From Humulus lupulus (Eukaryota > Streptophyta > Magnoliopsida > Rosales > Cannabaceae): DNA of 64,000 nucleotides. The position numbers were made by a program, and so were the translations under genes. The stretch lies in NCBI RefSeq assembly GCF_963169125.1, contig NC_084793.1:43271578-43335577 (forward strand), in the 5' to 3' direction. This document shows, one piece after another, positions 1 through 12,195 of this stretch. The notes beneath the pieces were generated by a model, which was not told the DNA's origin, did not search any database, and saw only the letters and a program-made list of their open reading frames with translations. Positions within the stretch are counted from its first letter, which is position 1. Each line of letters opens with the position of its first letter.

Positions 1-2267
1 AGTGGTTTGTAGAATGTGAAAGATGAAGGTTTCTCCATGTAATCTTTTCCTTGACTAGTTACAGGACACTGTTTTGTAGATAAATGCAACTGGCTTGTGA
101 GAGGCATCTTTGATGGCTTAGATCCCTTCATAGAGAACTTTCCCATTAGTCTTTTAAGATAACTTGTCTGATTTATTACTAGTCTTCTTTTGTCTGTCTC
201 TATTGATATGAATGCCTAAAATCTTGCTAGCATTCCCGAGGTCCTTCATATCAAATTTCGAATGGAGGGCCTTCTTCAATTGTTCCACCTTTTCCTTGTC
301 CTTGCTGATGAGTAACATATCATCCACATAGAGTAAAAGATATTTAGTTGTGAATATATTTTCTCCTTTGAAATATAGGCAAGTGTCATACATACTCCTA
401 TTAAATCCTTGAGAGGTAATGAATTCATTAAATTTCTTGTGTCCACTGCCAAGGAGCTTGCGTTAACCCATACAAAGACTTATCCAATTGACACACAAGA
501 TCCTTTTCTGGTTCTTCCTTGTACCCTTCTGGTTGTTCGATGAATATGGTTTCTTCTAATCACCATTTAAGAAAGTAGTGGTGACATCCATCTGTTCCAA
601 TTCTAAGTCATATTGTGTTACCAATGACAACATAATTCGAATTGTTTTGTATTTCACCACTGGGGAAAATATTTCATTAAAATCTATTCATTCTCTGTGT
701 GAATCCTTCGGCCACTAAGCTTGCCTTATACCTAATAGTTCATTCATTTTTCATTCCTTTGATCTTGTATAACCATTTTCAAGCAATAACTTTCTATTTT
801 TGTGGTCTTTGAACAAGCCTCCAAGTTTTGTTCTTGTGTAATGAATGCATTTCTTCATCCATTGCCTTTTTCCAGTGCTTTGATTAAGAGCATGACATTG
901 CTTCTAGGAAAGTGTTTGGTTCCTGTTTACCTACACTCACAGCAGTGATAAAGGCATAAGCTAACATTTCAGTTAGAGTAGAGAATCCATACCTTTGGGT
1001 TAGCCTTGAGACTCTTCGTTCTTTGTCTCTTGATAGCTGATAATTAGCAAGATGTTCTCTGCCATCAATCTAATCTTGTTCAAGCTCATCAATTTCTTCA
1101 TGCTCTAAAGAAATCTTTGTATCCTTTTGTTGATTTGCATTTAAATCCTTCTTTTGTTCCACCTGAACTGTAATTGACTTTGAAATACTAACAGAATTTT
1201 GAGTTTCAATTTCTACACTAGCATTGTTAGTAAATTTCAAACATGGAAAATCATTTTCATTGAATATTACATCTCGACTATTTATTGTTTTAAAACCTTT
1301 TCCTTATTTTAACCACAGTCTATACTCTTTAACTCCTTGGAGTAACCTAAAAACACACACTTGACAGACCTAGGTTGCAATTTCCCTTCATTTTGGTGTG
1401 CATATGCTGCACAATCAAACACTCTAAGGTGAGACAAATCAGATGCTTTACCTGGCCATTTGTGTTCTGGTGTTAAAAATTCAATTGCAGTTGATGGACT
1501 CTTATTGACTAAATAAGTGGCTATCATAAGTGCCTTGCCCCAGAAGGTTTTAGGAAGTCCTGAACTAAGCAATAAACACATTACTTTGTTTAAAAGAGTT
1601 CGACCCCATTTTGTTGAGGGGTTAACTATACTGTTCTATGTCTTTGGATGCCCTCCTTTTGACAAAATTCATCAAACTCTAAATTGCAATATTCTAGTCC
1701 ATTATCTGTCCTCAAAGTCTTTATTCGTTTGCTAGTTAAGTTTCCTATTTGTTGTTTCCAATTCTTAAATTTTTCTAGGGCCTGTGATTCATGTTTTAAT
1801 AAAAATACCCACACTTTCCTAGAAAAATTATCAATTATTGACATAAAGTAAATATTACCTCCATGAGTTGATGTGTTTTCTGGCCTCCACAAGTCTAAAT
1901 GAATGTATTCTAGGATTGACTTAGATTCATGCCTAGCTGCCTTGAATCTTAGCCTGTGATGCTTCCTTAGGATGCAATTTTCACAAAATTCTACCTTACT
2001 GGTCTTGTCATTTCCTTACAACCCTTGGTCATAGATTATCTTTAGGTCTTTCTCACTAACGTGCCCCATTCTCCTGTGCCATAGAGTTTCATTCTGATCT
2101 TCTTTATTTGTTACCACAGAAGCATTTCCATTGAGCTTCTCCAACCAGATAATAGAGTCCATTTTTCTTCTCCCCTTTGATCACTACTAGTGACCCTTTG
2201 CTAAATTTCATGATGCCATTTTCTATTTCTCTTGTGTATCCAGTATCATCTAAAATGCCAACAACGA
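1..2267 (-). pseudogene. copia integrase and reverse transcriptase, broken
   Basis: Minus-strand fragments in several frames. At 1626-1892 the integrase core shows SIIDNFSRKVW (first Asp of the DDE triad) and LRTDNGLEY (second Asp). At 1309-1581 follows the rest of the integrase, including the copia-typical stretch ending VFLGYSKE. Between about 480 and 1300 lie degraded linker and early reverse-transcriptase sequences, including an EQPEGYKEEPE-type motif. At 154-393 is the catalytic YVDDM of reverse transcriptase followed by FDMKDLG. The 3' part, with RNase H, is outside the window. Confidence 0.83.
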
Positions 2268-3372
2268 TTAGATTTTTGATAAATTTGGAACATTCCTGAC
2301 ATTTGTTAATGTACGAATGGACCCATCAAACATTTTCATGTTCATGTTCCCTACTCCTTCAATCTTGCAAGCATGATTATTTCCCATCACCACATGGACT
2401 CCATCTGTATACTTATAATCTTGCAGCAAATTTTTGTTAAATGTCATATGAAATGTACATCCTGAATCTAAAATACAGTCAAAATTGGTTACCTCATTTG
2501 CTGCTATTAAAACCTCACTCGAGTCGTAGCCATCACTAAAGTTTGCTAACTCTTCTTGATCATTCTTGCATGAATGATGATCGTCAGTTCTTTCTTTGTG
2601 ATCATAAGTCCTCTCTTTATTTTTCTTGAGCCATAAGTAGCATTCTTTCTTAAAGTGACCTGTCCTCCCACAATGGTAACATCCTTTTGAATCTTTTGGC
2701 CCTTTTGAGTGTGATCTTCCCCGAGGCTTGCTACTGCTTCTCCCTCGTTGTGAATGAAAATTTCTATGCTGATTTCTGCCTCTTACCATGTAGTTGTCAC
2801 CACTTAATTTCATCAACTTACCATTTTGTTTAAGTGACTGCACCTATTGCCTCATCAAGAACCAAATTTTCTTTTGAGTAGAGAATGGTATCTCCGAACT
2901 GCTCATACTGGCCTGGCAATAAGTTCGGCAAATAAATTGACTTGTCTTCCTCTTCAATCTTTACACTCAAGCGGCTAAGATCAGAGATTAGTTTATAAAA
3001 TTCATTTATATTTTCATCTAAAGGTTTACCTTCATCCATTTTAAAACCATAGAACTTTTGCTTTAGGTACACACGACTTGGCAAGGTTTTGGTCATGAAC
3101 ATCTGTTCTATCTTCGACCACATAGCAGCTGTTGTAGTTTCTCTTACAACATTCCTCAAGATTTCATCCTCAAGGCTGAGGATTAATGTGTGTCATGCTT
3201 GCTTGAGAACATCTTCTTTTTGCTTTGAACTCAGATCTTTAAACAAGCTCTCATCTCCCTTCAAAGCTTCATCTAGCCCAAGGTTACCAAGATGAGCAAC
3301 CATCTTTTCCCTCCAAAGATAAAAATCATTATTCCCATTAAATTTCTCGACTTCAGTTTTGGATGTAGCCAT
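2268..3372 (-). pseudogene. copia gag and protease, broken
   Basis: The frame starts at the ATG ending at 3372, just inside the LTR and primer site. The N-terminal gag (UBN2-type) segment runs to about 2830. It has an in-frame TGA near 3196, in a context where CGA (Arg) would fit, and a frame change near 2835. Downstream is a basic Arg/Ser/Lys-rich stretch, then the zinc knuckle CYHCGRTGHFKKEC (CX2CX4HX4C, RNA binding), then the retropepsin active-site motif as DSGCTFHMT. Gag would form the virus-like particle and the protease would cut the polyprotein. The breaks rule out a full-length product. Confidence 0.85.
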
Positions 3373-3525
3373 AGTATTACTTCTGTTTTCTGATTTCTTG
3401 AAATAAAATCAGAAAAATCTTGACCTAGCTTAACCTTCTTGTCAGCTACTTTTCCTCTTGATACCTTGAAGATTTTCTTCCTCAATCGAAGCCACAACTC
3501 AGCCAATGGAACCTGGCTCTGATAT

Positions 3526-4037
3526 TGCTCTTTGGATTCCACCAACTCTTGCTTCGCCTATCAAGAAATACAAAAGACGATAAAAAAAAATACAGTATAC
3601 AAGTTAAGCTCAAAGAATAATAACAATACAAAGCCAAATTGAGAAATAGATACAAGTATTTGTTGTCGAGGTTCAGCAAAAATGATTTTGCCTACGTCCC
3701 TATGAACTCCCCTTAGAGTAGTTCAGTTCTGCACTATTGAACAAGTTTGATACACAGTAAAGAGTGATGATATATCAGTCTCCTTCTTTTCCTTGAAAAT
3801 ACTACCAAGAACCCCTCTTGAGATCACTAATCCAAGCAAGTCTACCCGAGAAGAACAATCCTCTTCTCTTACAAATCAACCCCTTGCCCTGTACATAATG
3901 ATCTCTCTAGCCTCTGTTCTCACGCTAAAAAACTTTACATATATATCTCAAAGAAAAATAAATAAATAAATCCCCCTTACAAATAAAAGAGACACGTATA
4001 TATATACTTAGACTAAAAACTAAATTAGGTGTCAACA
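3526..4037 (-). repeat. 5' LTR of the left copia element
   Basis: About 512 bp bounded by TG...CA: on the minus strand it begins TGTTGACACC (plus-strand end at 4037) and ends AAAGAGCA beside the primer site (plus-strand start at 3526). A TATA-like run (GTATATATAT) lies at about 3997-4007. The partner LTR is not in the window, so the ends rest on termini and primer-site position alone. Confidence 0.7.
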
Positions 4038-4378
4038 AACTAAAAAAAATGAGTATTCTAATATTGTCATGTCGTCAATCCTGAGTGAATAAAATATGAG
4101 AACTGAGACCAATATATATATTTGTAATGGTAATTTTCTTATAGCTTTTAAAAAATATATATGTGAAAAGAAATTTACAAAAAGTATGAGAAATTCACAA
4201 AGAGATAATGAAAGAAAAAGAAAAAAAAAGTTATATATTAATAAAAACCACCAATTTATTAATAATCATTTATGGAATTTATTTACAGTATAACTTATAG
4301 CTAAAAAGGCTACTGAATCTTATAGAATACTAGGCGAGGAAGAGAGGAGATATTTTTTGCGTCTTAACAAAGACAAAA
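4038..4378. other. Spacer and presumed promoter of the plastid-protein gene
   Basis: AT-rich DNA between the copia LTR and the ATG at 4379. It must hold the promoter and 5' UTR of the downstream gene. I see AT runs (around 4230-4260) but no single convincing TATA box. The LTR edge is only about 340 bp from the start codon. Confidence 0.4.
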
Positions 4379-5579
4379 ATGGCAACACTTTCTCTCTTCT
4401 CTCTTTCCCATTCAGTTCCGATACTACAGCTGCGTCCCTGGTTTCCCTCTCCCCAACCCCATTTCTCCAACCCCGTCCTCTCCTCATTTACTGCTTCTAC
4501 TTCTCTCAAATTGAGTGGCTTTCGGGATAAAACTGTGGTCTTCGGAACCAAGTCAAGCGACCCAAACGAAGCCCAGTTCTTGGACGAAAATGGAGTTGTT
4601 GATGATATGGATGGCTATCTCAACTACCTTTCGCTTGAATATGATTCCGTTTGGGATACTAAACCATCCTGGTAAGCTTTTGCAATATGTACTTCTTTGT
4701 CCTTGGTTAGCTTAATGTTTCGAATTTGGTCGAAATATTGCTCTCAGATGTTTGAATTGGATTTTTTAGCATCTGGGTCATCTCTAAAACGAGTAATCCT
4801 GTTCTTCTGTGACCGTGACTGGTTTTTGGAAATGTACATCATCTCAAATCTCAAAATTTCAAGTAAAAAAAAGTATTAATTACTCGAACGAAACCCTCCC
4901 CTTCAACACATTAGTCACATATCTTGAATACTAAACAATTGAAGTAGCTTAATTGGCCTCCTTATTTATTTGCTGTGAGCATTGCTCCTGCAGCTCCTCC
5001 TTTTAATATATACATGAAATACAATGTTGAAGAGTTGTAAATATAGTTTAGGGAATAGATAAAAGTAGCCTTTTGTTAATTGACTATAATTAAGTATTCA
5101 TAATCTGTTTTCTCCTTCCTTTTGTGCCATTTTGTTTATAGGTGTCAACCATGGACAATTACTTTGACTGGGGCTTCGGCAATTGCCTGTAGCTGGCTGA
5201 TTTTACACTCAATATTAGTCACTGCAATCTTATCATTACTGATATGCGCGTGGTGGTACATATTTTTGTATTCTTATCCCAAGGTACACCTTCTATTTTT
5301 CTTTCTCCCTCTCTTGTCCTACCTCATATTGTTTGTGTGCATTGTATTATGGATTTATGGGGATAGAATATCTTGCTGATGAGGGTAGCCTTTGTAATAA
5401 TCAATGAAATATGTAATGTATATAGATATATAGATATATATATATATATCGAGTTTGTATATAATTTCCATTGAAGATTTCATTTTTCTGTTAAGGCATA
5501 CGAGGACATGATTGCTGAACGAAGGAAGAGGGTGACAAACGGTGTTGAAGACACGTTTGGCTTGAGAAAGAGTCAGTGA
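4379..5579 (+). CDS. Small plastid-targeted membrane protein, DUF6737-like, three exons
   Basis: Coding exons 4379-4671, 5142-5283 and 5496-5579 join in phase (293+142+84 nt) to give 172 residues. Both introns have GT-AG ends (GTAAGC...ATAG and GTACAC...TAAG). Residues 1 to about 50 are rich in Ser, Pro and Phe and nearly free of acidic residues, which fits a chloroplast transit peptide. An acidic linker follows, then a QPWTITLTG motif at residues 100-108, then two hydrophobic segments (about 103-122 and 123-144), a YPKAYEDM motif and a basic C-terminus. The W-C-Q-P-W-T-I-x-LTG block followed by a membrane hairpin resembles the cyanobacterial/plastid DUF6737 family; that name is from memory and unchecked. 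No biochemical role is known to me. The gene converges on PRP18 and its 3' UTR likely ends in 5650-5900, where AATGAATGAA and ATAAATAAAG occur. Confidence 0.75.
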
Positions 5580-6469
5580 TATTGGTAAAAAGAAAATTGA
5601 CACGATGACTTTCTTTTCTGTCTTTGTAAAGTTTGTATGTAGGTCTATCTATTAATCGTATGATTTCTTTGTTAAAATTCAGAGCAATGTGTTGACTTCA
5701 AATGAATGAATTTCGAAGAAAAAATTGACTACATTTCTTGAAAAGAAGATTACACGCAAAGTTTGGTTGAGTAGAGGAGAAATTTTGAACGTTGCAATAA
5801 TGAGTGTGATAAACTTTGCTGCCCCTTCCCCATTTGGTGCATTGGACTAGGAATGGGATTAGGATTGCATGTTGCTCCCATAGGAACAGGATAAATAAAG
5901 TAAAACCTCAAAATAATCACATTTATATGGGATTATTTATCCAACCAAAAAATGTGAGATTATTTATCACTCAAGTTTTTTACTAGTTTCAGTTCAACTA
6001 CACATTCTAATATCAATGAACCCCACAATTATTATTTTTTATTTTTTATTTAAATAAAATTATTTGAAAAGTAAACTAAAATATTAACATTAAAATAATT
6101 ATGTCTTAAAATCAATATAATATTTTCCAATACAATATTATACCAAACATAGTATATTATTAAATTTATCTCAATCCCAATTTAACATAATCCAATCCAG
6201 TGTAAATTACTAAGTAACACCACTGTGACCCTCTAATTATATTAATGTGTTATTTTTAGCATTAGGATAATTTTTTCCCCCAAATTTAGCTAGAAAATGA
6301 AGATTACATGTAACAAAATGGCAAAAACTACTATAAATTATCGTGTCTTTCTTTCCTTCCGCACCAAATTAAGTAATGGTAAATTATCGAAAGCTCAACT
6401 AAAGAAAGCATAAGTTGACTGACAGCATTAAGAAAATTCAAACATGTTTACAGATGATCATATACAAGG
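5580..6469. other. Convergent intergenic region with both 3' UTRs
   Basis: AT-rich spacer between two genes transcribed towards each other. It must contain both polyadenylation regions. The stretch 5840-6230 has features of a degraded small repeat (related GGGATTAGG / CCCAAT ends), but I could not establish terminal inverted repeats or a target duplication. No ORF of interest. Confidence 0.5.
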
Positions 6470-8913
6470 TTAGCTCTCTTTCGGGGCAGGCATTAGTCGA
6501 AGTCTTTCCTCTCCGGTTTGATTACTACTACCACTGCCCCATGAAATCCCCTCTTCAGCTAGCAAAGACTGCAAGTCACTACCATTGGCCAGGCTGTTGA
6601 ATTCAACTGCTTTTGAAGGCATTGTTGGGTAGCGTCGTTGGCAAAAAGTCATTAATCTCTTGACAGATTGCAAGTACTTACGAGTTGTTTCATCATTCAT
6701 AATGTGGGCCACACTATTGGTGTAGATCTTCTCACGAGCTGAACGTTCATGAATACCAACCATAGTAACACCAATAGGCCAAGGTGCGTTTCCGATGGCC
6801 AGCTTAATGTAGTGATCCATTGCGGCTAGGTAGTCTCGCCTCATGCAGCAATCAACGAACAGCATCAGTGCTTGACGGATATCATCAGGGAGAACCTACA
6901 CACAGAATTTATCACAAGATGAATATAACTAGCGCAAATACACATTATGTCACTCCAAAAAGTGCTTTGGTGGTAGAAAATGGTGACCGCATGCCCTGAA
7001 GCAGAACAAAAAAGAATGGCATAGCTCCTTTTCATAGTGTTAATGCAACAACAGCACCTATTGTTTTTCCTCCCAGCATTGAGATGCTTGCACAAAGCAG
7101 GAAAAACGAGGGGGCACATATTCCCAATTCCACCATTCCAAAAACTTAAAACACGTAGAACTAAGTTTGAAGACCATAGTAGTATTACTTAACCAACCAG
7201 GAACTAATTAAACACCTTGACAAAAAGTTTTTCTAGTAGTATCATTTTGGAATGACAACTAAGACTTCATAAAGGTATAATGAAAGATTTGCAGTTGCTT
7301 TTGCAGATTTATAGTCAATTAATTCATTATCTTAGGCTTAGCCGATAAAGTTGCAACTATGTAAATGCAATAGCACTTCACACTTATTGTGTATAAAAAT
7401 GAAATAAGATCAACAAGAATAAACAAGCAAGGATTAGTTAATTTTGTTTTATAAGCATATGAAGGTGTCAATCAAAACTTGTGATAGTCATTGAGCAATT
7501 TCAATACCACATGATAGTAAATGGCAAGAGTTTGTAGATGAGTGGGGAGGAATAAAAAATCAAGTGTATTCTTTCCTAATAAGTATGGTAAAAGAATTCC
7601 CTGAATCTTGCGTCTCAGATTGGTGTGAGTAAAGAAATAAATGAATACAAAAGGGGAGTACTTCCCTGAATTGATTTCTATTCCTTTTACAATTTGCTAC
7701 TTATTAGTAAAAGTTTCAGGGTAACGATCGTAAACGATCAGGGTAAACGGATTACAAAGTATTACAGACTTCTCACATTCAGCACCTCTTTCAATTCATG
7801 CTACACCTAGAAATCATTAAAAAGTCTCCCAAAATCAGCAAACCTATTTCTAAGTCATTCTACCGCTCCTATGAGATTGTAAACCTTCTTATTATCATCG
7901 AATTAGTTTTCTCCTAATCGCATAAATCCCCACAAAAATAGCTAAACCAGAGAACAAAATGGCAAAAGTGACATACAATTCTCAGAGCTTGTGGATATTT
8001 TATGGGTCATAGTTTTTGCATGAACATACAAAGGGAAAAAAAGAGAGCAAGTGATAAGAATTTAAGTTAAAATATTTACCTTCTTCCTACAGAACTTGAA
8101 GAGTGGATGCAAATACCGCGCACACTGCTTGAACGTGGCAACCATGGACTTCCCTTTAGCAGTACGCTTCTCGGCGTCTTGCATCTCATTCAACTCCTGC
8201 TTCCACTCATTCAACAGCTTCTTGAAGAACACCAGAATCTTGTCTTCCTCACACAAGTCATCGAAATTTGCTTTCATTCGCTTCATATCCTTGTCTGCAT
8301 CGACCCCGCTTGACTCGCCATCGGTCAATTCCTCCTCCGCCCCACCTCCTTCCCCATCCTCCACCACCCCATCAACATCAATTTTCTTTCGCTTTCTCTC
8401 GCTCATCATTCCCACCTTCTGACGCTTCCTTAGCTCCGCGATATCTCTCAAGAAATCATTGGTCTGCCCCTCAGTCATGTCGCTATCCACCTCGAACAAC
8501 CCAGCTTTCAACACGTACTTCAGCCGATCGAGCCGAGAATCGTCGTCTTCACCGAAGAGAGTTATAGGTTGCTTGAGAAGCCGGAGTCGGCGAATGACTT
8601 CTTGCTTGGGTAACACGAGGTTATCGATGTTTCGCTCGTCGGTTAGGGATTTGGAAGTGGTCGCAGTTGATGAATTCGTCGTTGTGACGGTTGTTGTGGT
8701 AGAGGAGGAATTCGATTTGTTGGTTCCGGCGACGGCAGTGGTGGCTGCGGTAGTTTGAAGTTGAGCTTTAGCCTCCAATTCGCGTTTTTCCTGCTCGCGC
8801 AGCTTCTGAATGTTCTTCTGCTCAATCTCGGAGCGCTTGAAAACTCGCTTGCCGCCGGTGTCTGCGGCTAGGCTCTGGCGCTTTCGGAGGAGCTCTTGCT
8901 TGAGAAGATCCAT
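6470..8913 (-). CDS. PRP18: Pre-mRNA-splicing factor 18 (PRP18), two exons
   Basis: Exon 1 is 8080-8913 (834 nt, ends on a codon boundary, donor GTAAAT). Exon 2 is 6470-6895 (acceptor TGTAG). Joined they encode 419 residues, close to my recollection of about 420 for plant PRP18. PRP18 is a spliceosomal factor needed for the second catalytic step, 3' splice-site use and exon joining, in the nucleus. Visible parts: a basic N-terminus with KRSEIEQKNIQKLREQE, a Ser/Thr/Asn-rich linker at about 52-90, the PRP4/PRP18 SFM motif at about 100-140 (LPKQEVIRRLRLLKQPITLF), an acidic stretch at about 180-205, and the helical Prp18 domain from about 225 to 400, including the conserved loop around IGNAPWPIGVTMVGIHERSA. 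No stops or frameshifts. The start is the first ATG of the conserved N-terminus. The single intron is 1184 bp. Confidence 0.95.
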
Positions 8914-9540
8914 CTATGGCTTATCTGAGTTCTAGGGCAATGTAGATTGGGAAGAACAAAGTTGATTCAATTTGAATCCAAATCAGAATCAGCAGTAGTA
9001 GAGTGATATTTTAGATGGGTCTTCGGGTTATACCCCTCTGTAACGGGTCATAAATAATCTAATGGCCCAACTTAGTTTCCCTACCTTTCTGGCCCAATTG
9101 AATTAGATGGCTATTTGTTGAGGAAATTACTCTAAATAATGTAGAAGAAATTACATTTTATATGGGATTTTTAATAAAGTGTGCAAAAATATAGTTTTTT
9201 TTTTTAAAAAGTTAATCAATGGCTTTTTTTTAATATTTTTCACTTTTATGGGTTTATTTTCTAATATTTTTGTATAAAAGTTGGTTTGTGTTATAGTTTT
9301 ACTATTAATCCAGTTTTATTAATTTGGAAGGGTATGTTTGTAATATGATTATTATTTTTTAGCTTATTTTTTTATATTATTTTCATATAACTAATTTTAT
9401 ATTAAATTTTTCTTTGGTTGTTTTGCAAAAAAAAAAAATTCTTTTTTTTATGATATGAATTGTGTTTATTATTTTTTTATTTATTATAAATATTTTTTCC
9501 TTGTTTTTATATTGTACGTTTCTTTTTTCAAATCCCGGGT
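8914..9540. other. PRP18 upstream region, then AT-rich DNA
   Basis: Bases 8914 to about 9030 hold the likely PRP18 5' UTR and core promoter (minus strand). From about 9120 the sequence becomes very AT-rich with long T runs and no coding signal. A segment near 9130-9190 (ending GCAAAAATATAG) recurs imperfectly in inverted orientation near 11,145-11,210, which may mark the ends of a degraded DNA transposon. Confidence 0.4.
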
Positions 9541-10070
9541 AAGGTAACCAGTTATTTGATTGATCTTTGACAATTATGTAAAAAAAATCCTAGAGCTAGG
9601 TTAAATAACATGTACCAGGAGGAGTAACCAGCTACCCTGAAATGAGTAACCTTCTGCCATAAGAGAGGTAACCAGCTACCATAAGAGGGGTGACGGGTTA
9701 CTCATATTAAATATGAAAAGAAACATCAAATTTGAATGAAAAAGATGAAGAACATTTCATTTAAAAAGGAATAAGTAACTATGATTTTAGTAACATTGGT
9801 AACAAGTTACCATAAATAACCCAGAAATATACACACATCATAGCGTGAAGGTAACCAGTTACCCCCAAAAATATACATACAAATAACGTGAATGTAACCA
9901 GTTACACCCAGAAATATACACACAAAGAATAAGAAGGTAACCAGTTTCCACAAATATAAAGATAGAAAAAAAAATCAGATCTACCCCATTTCCCTTCTCT
10001 CCCATCTTCTTCATATAATTTTTTTTTCTAAATTTGAATGTTCTCATCAGGGTAACTGGTTACCTATTCA
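9541..10070. repeat. Cluster 1 of a degenerate palindromic word (GTAACCAGTTAC type)
   Basis: At least nine variants of a 12-base near-palindrome occur here: about 9544, 9626, 9669, 9690, 9795, 9850, 9893, 9935 and 10,052. Forms include GTAACCAGTTAC, GTAACAAGTTAC and GTAACTGGTTAC. Spacing is irregular (20-110 bp), so this is not a simple tandem array. Confidence 0.7.
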
Positions 10071-10129
10071 CGTTTTCATATTTTGTTAGTTTTCTTTCCA
10101 AATTTTGGTGTTCCTATAAGGGTTATAGT

Positions 10130-11030
10130 AAAAAGAAAATGCTGAAAAAATTGATTTGAATTTTTTTACATATAGTGGAAAAAACTATAAAAAAATTTAC
10201 AATAATGAAAGATATAAATAAAAAATAATAAAATAATTATGTAATGTTAAAATATGTGTTAAAAAAAAAGAGAAAAAAATAGAATGAGAAAAGAATAAGT
10301 ACAAAAAAAAGAAGAAATAGAAGGAAAAAAACTTGGGAAAGAAAACTAAAAAAATATGAAAAAAAAAAAAACAAAACAAAAGAAATGATGAAGGGAAAAA
10401 AAATAGATGAATGAATAAAAATGAAAAGAAGAAGAAGAAAAATAATAGAAAAATAGAAAGAAAAAAATATGAATGAAAAAATTGGTAGAAAAAAAGAAAA
10501 AAAAAAGAAGAAATGGAAGAAGAAAAAAAATGGAAGGAGAAAATAATAAATACAAAAATGAAGAAAAAATATAAGGAAAAAAAACTTAGAAAAGAAAACT
10601 AAAAAAATATGAAAAAACAAAATAAAAACAAAACAAAAGAAATGAAGAAGAAAAAAAAAATAGATGAATGAATAAAAATGAAAAGAAGAAGAAGAAAAAT
10701 AATGAAAAAATGGAAAGAAAAAAATATGAATGAAAAAATTGGTAGAAAAAAAAGGGGAAAATGGAATGAAAAAATAATAAAGAAAAAAAATAAAGAAAAC
10801 TAAAAAAATATGAACAAAAAAACAATACAAATGAAATAAAAAAAATAGATAAATGAATAAAAATGAAAAGAAGAAAAATGGAAAGAAAAAAAAAGGATAA
10901 AGGAAAAATTGGTAGAAAAAATGGAAGAAAAAATAAGTAAGAAAAAAAATGAACAAATAATTAAAAATGGAGGAAAAAATAAAATAAAATCACCTTCAAA
11001 ATAAAAAAATAAAAATATAACTATGATAAA
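10130..11030. repeat. Purine-only tract built of degenerate tandem repeats
   Basis: About 900 bp in which the plus strand is almost only A and G with a few T. Three degraded units share the order ACTTRGRAAAGAAAACT, then ATAGATGAATGAATAAAAATG, then AAAAATTGGTAGAAAAA, starting near 10,325, 10,575 and 10,780. Long reverse-strand ORFs here are runs of Phe/Leu/Ser/Tyr codons from the poly-pyrimidine strand and are not genes. Confidence 0.75.
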
Positions 11031-11529
11031 AAAAAATGTGACATTTCCATATTTTAGTTAACTGCTAATTGTGTTTCACATACTTTAATTTTATCTTTAA
11101 TAAATTTTCCCATATAAATTAAGAAAAGTATAATTATCATATTTTTGCACATTAATGGTATAAAAACTATATTTTTGAAAAATTCCCAAATATGAATTTA
11201 GAAATTACACAAAATATGAGAATTTTTTTAAAAAAAAATATGCAGTTTTTTTTTTCTTAAGTTTCATATAGTATTTATTTTGTTTACATTTTTATGAGAG
11301 ATTTTTTCTCATGTATTTATAGATCATATTTTATTTTTATACCGTTTTAGTTGCTAGTTTTAATATATTTTGAAGTTATTTTTATAATTTTAATTTATTT
11401 GTAATATTTTTTATCATTCATATTTTATAAAATATTTTTTTCTTTCATTATTTTTTTGAAAAAAATATTGATCCTTCACCATATTTTTTATTCTCGTTTC
11501 TTTTTCTTCTTCTTCAGCTTTTTATCTAC
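11031..11529. other. AT-rich spacer
   Basis: Very AT-rich DNA between the purine tract and the second palindrome cluster. The stretch 11,145-11,210 resembles, in inverted orientation, 9130-9190. No gene. Confidence 0.4.
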
Positions 11530-12195
11530 AGTAACCGGTTACCACTATCAAAATAGTTTTGATTTTATGATGTTGTAGTAATTATATGCCATTGTCAGTC
11601 GTGTTTAGTGATGTGTAGTACCACTATCAAAATCATTTTTATTTTTTTTAAGTGATGTGTAGTACCACTATCAAAATCATTTTTATTTTTTTTAAGTGAT
11701 GTGGTGTTAACTGGTTAGAACTATAAAAATAATTTTGATTTGTTAGTAATGTGATGGTAATCGGTTACCACTATCAAAACATCAACTGAATTGTAATTGG
11801 TTACTTAGCTAGATTTGAAAAAAGAAATGAATAAATAAACTAAATTGATTGTAATGGTAATTGGTTACTTAATCAAGTCTAAAATAGGAAGAAAAAAAAA
11901 CAAAATCGACCATGATGGTACATGGTTGCTTAGCTAAATGTAAAAAAAAAAAAATTAGATCCAAACAAAAAAAATCTAAACTGATCGTGATCATAACTGG
12001 TCACAACAAGGTTTGAAAAAAAAAAAAGAACCAATCACCATGGTACTTGGTTACTTAGCTAGGTGCGAAAAAAATCAGATCCAAACAAAAAATCTAAATT
12101 AATCATAATCATAACTAGTTACAACTAGATCTAAAAAAAAAAAAATCAGATCTGAAAAAATGGAACTAGCCGCGATGGTAACCGGTTACTTAGCT
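11530..12195. repeat. Cluster 2 of the degenerate palindromic word (GTAACCGGTTAC type)
   Basis: About ten further variants at roughly 11,531, 11,709, 11,756, 11,791, 11,853, 11,917, 11,990, 12,032, 12,110 and 12,178. The copies at 11,531 and 12,178 contain the perfect 12-base palindrome. In the right half each is often followed by TTAGCTAG-like sequence and a poly-A run, giving a loose 60-70 bp periodicity. Confidence 0.7.
11607..11702. repeat. 44-bp tandem repeat, two copies plus a partial
   Basis: The unit starting AGTGATGTGTAGTACC begins at 11,607 and 11,651, with a partial third at 11,695. The two full copies look identical, so the duplication is recent relative to its surroundings. Confidence 0.9.

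Larger units (their letters stand above)
1..4037 (-). mobile_element. Ty1/copia retrotransposon, 5' LTR to reverse transcriptase, truncated by the window edge
   Basis: Reading on the minus strand from 4037 to 1: a 5' LTR, a primer-binding site, gag, protease, integrase and part of the reverse transcriptase, in the gag-PR-IN-RT order that defines copia elements. The other LTR would lie left of base 1. The primer site at about 3514-3524 matches most of the complement of initiator methionine tRNA (GGCTCTGAT on the plus strand). Every domain carries stops or frameshifts, so the copy is dead. Confidence 0.88.

Noticed and set aside
5840..6230. Possible MITE in the intergenic region
   Set aside because: Ends look weakly related but I could not define inverted repeats or a target duplication.
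8096..8758. Plus-strand ORFs opposite PRP18 exon 1
   Set aside because: Shadows of a conserved coding exon on the other strand.
10197..10956. Long reverse-strand ORFs (up to 239 codons) of Phe, Leu, Ser and Tyr
   Set aside because: They arise from the poly-pyrimidine strand of a low-complexity purine tract; no start context or domain.
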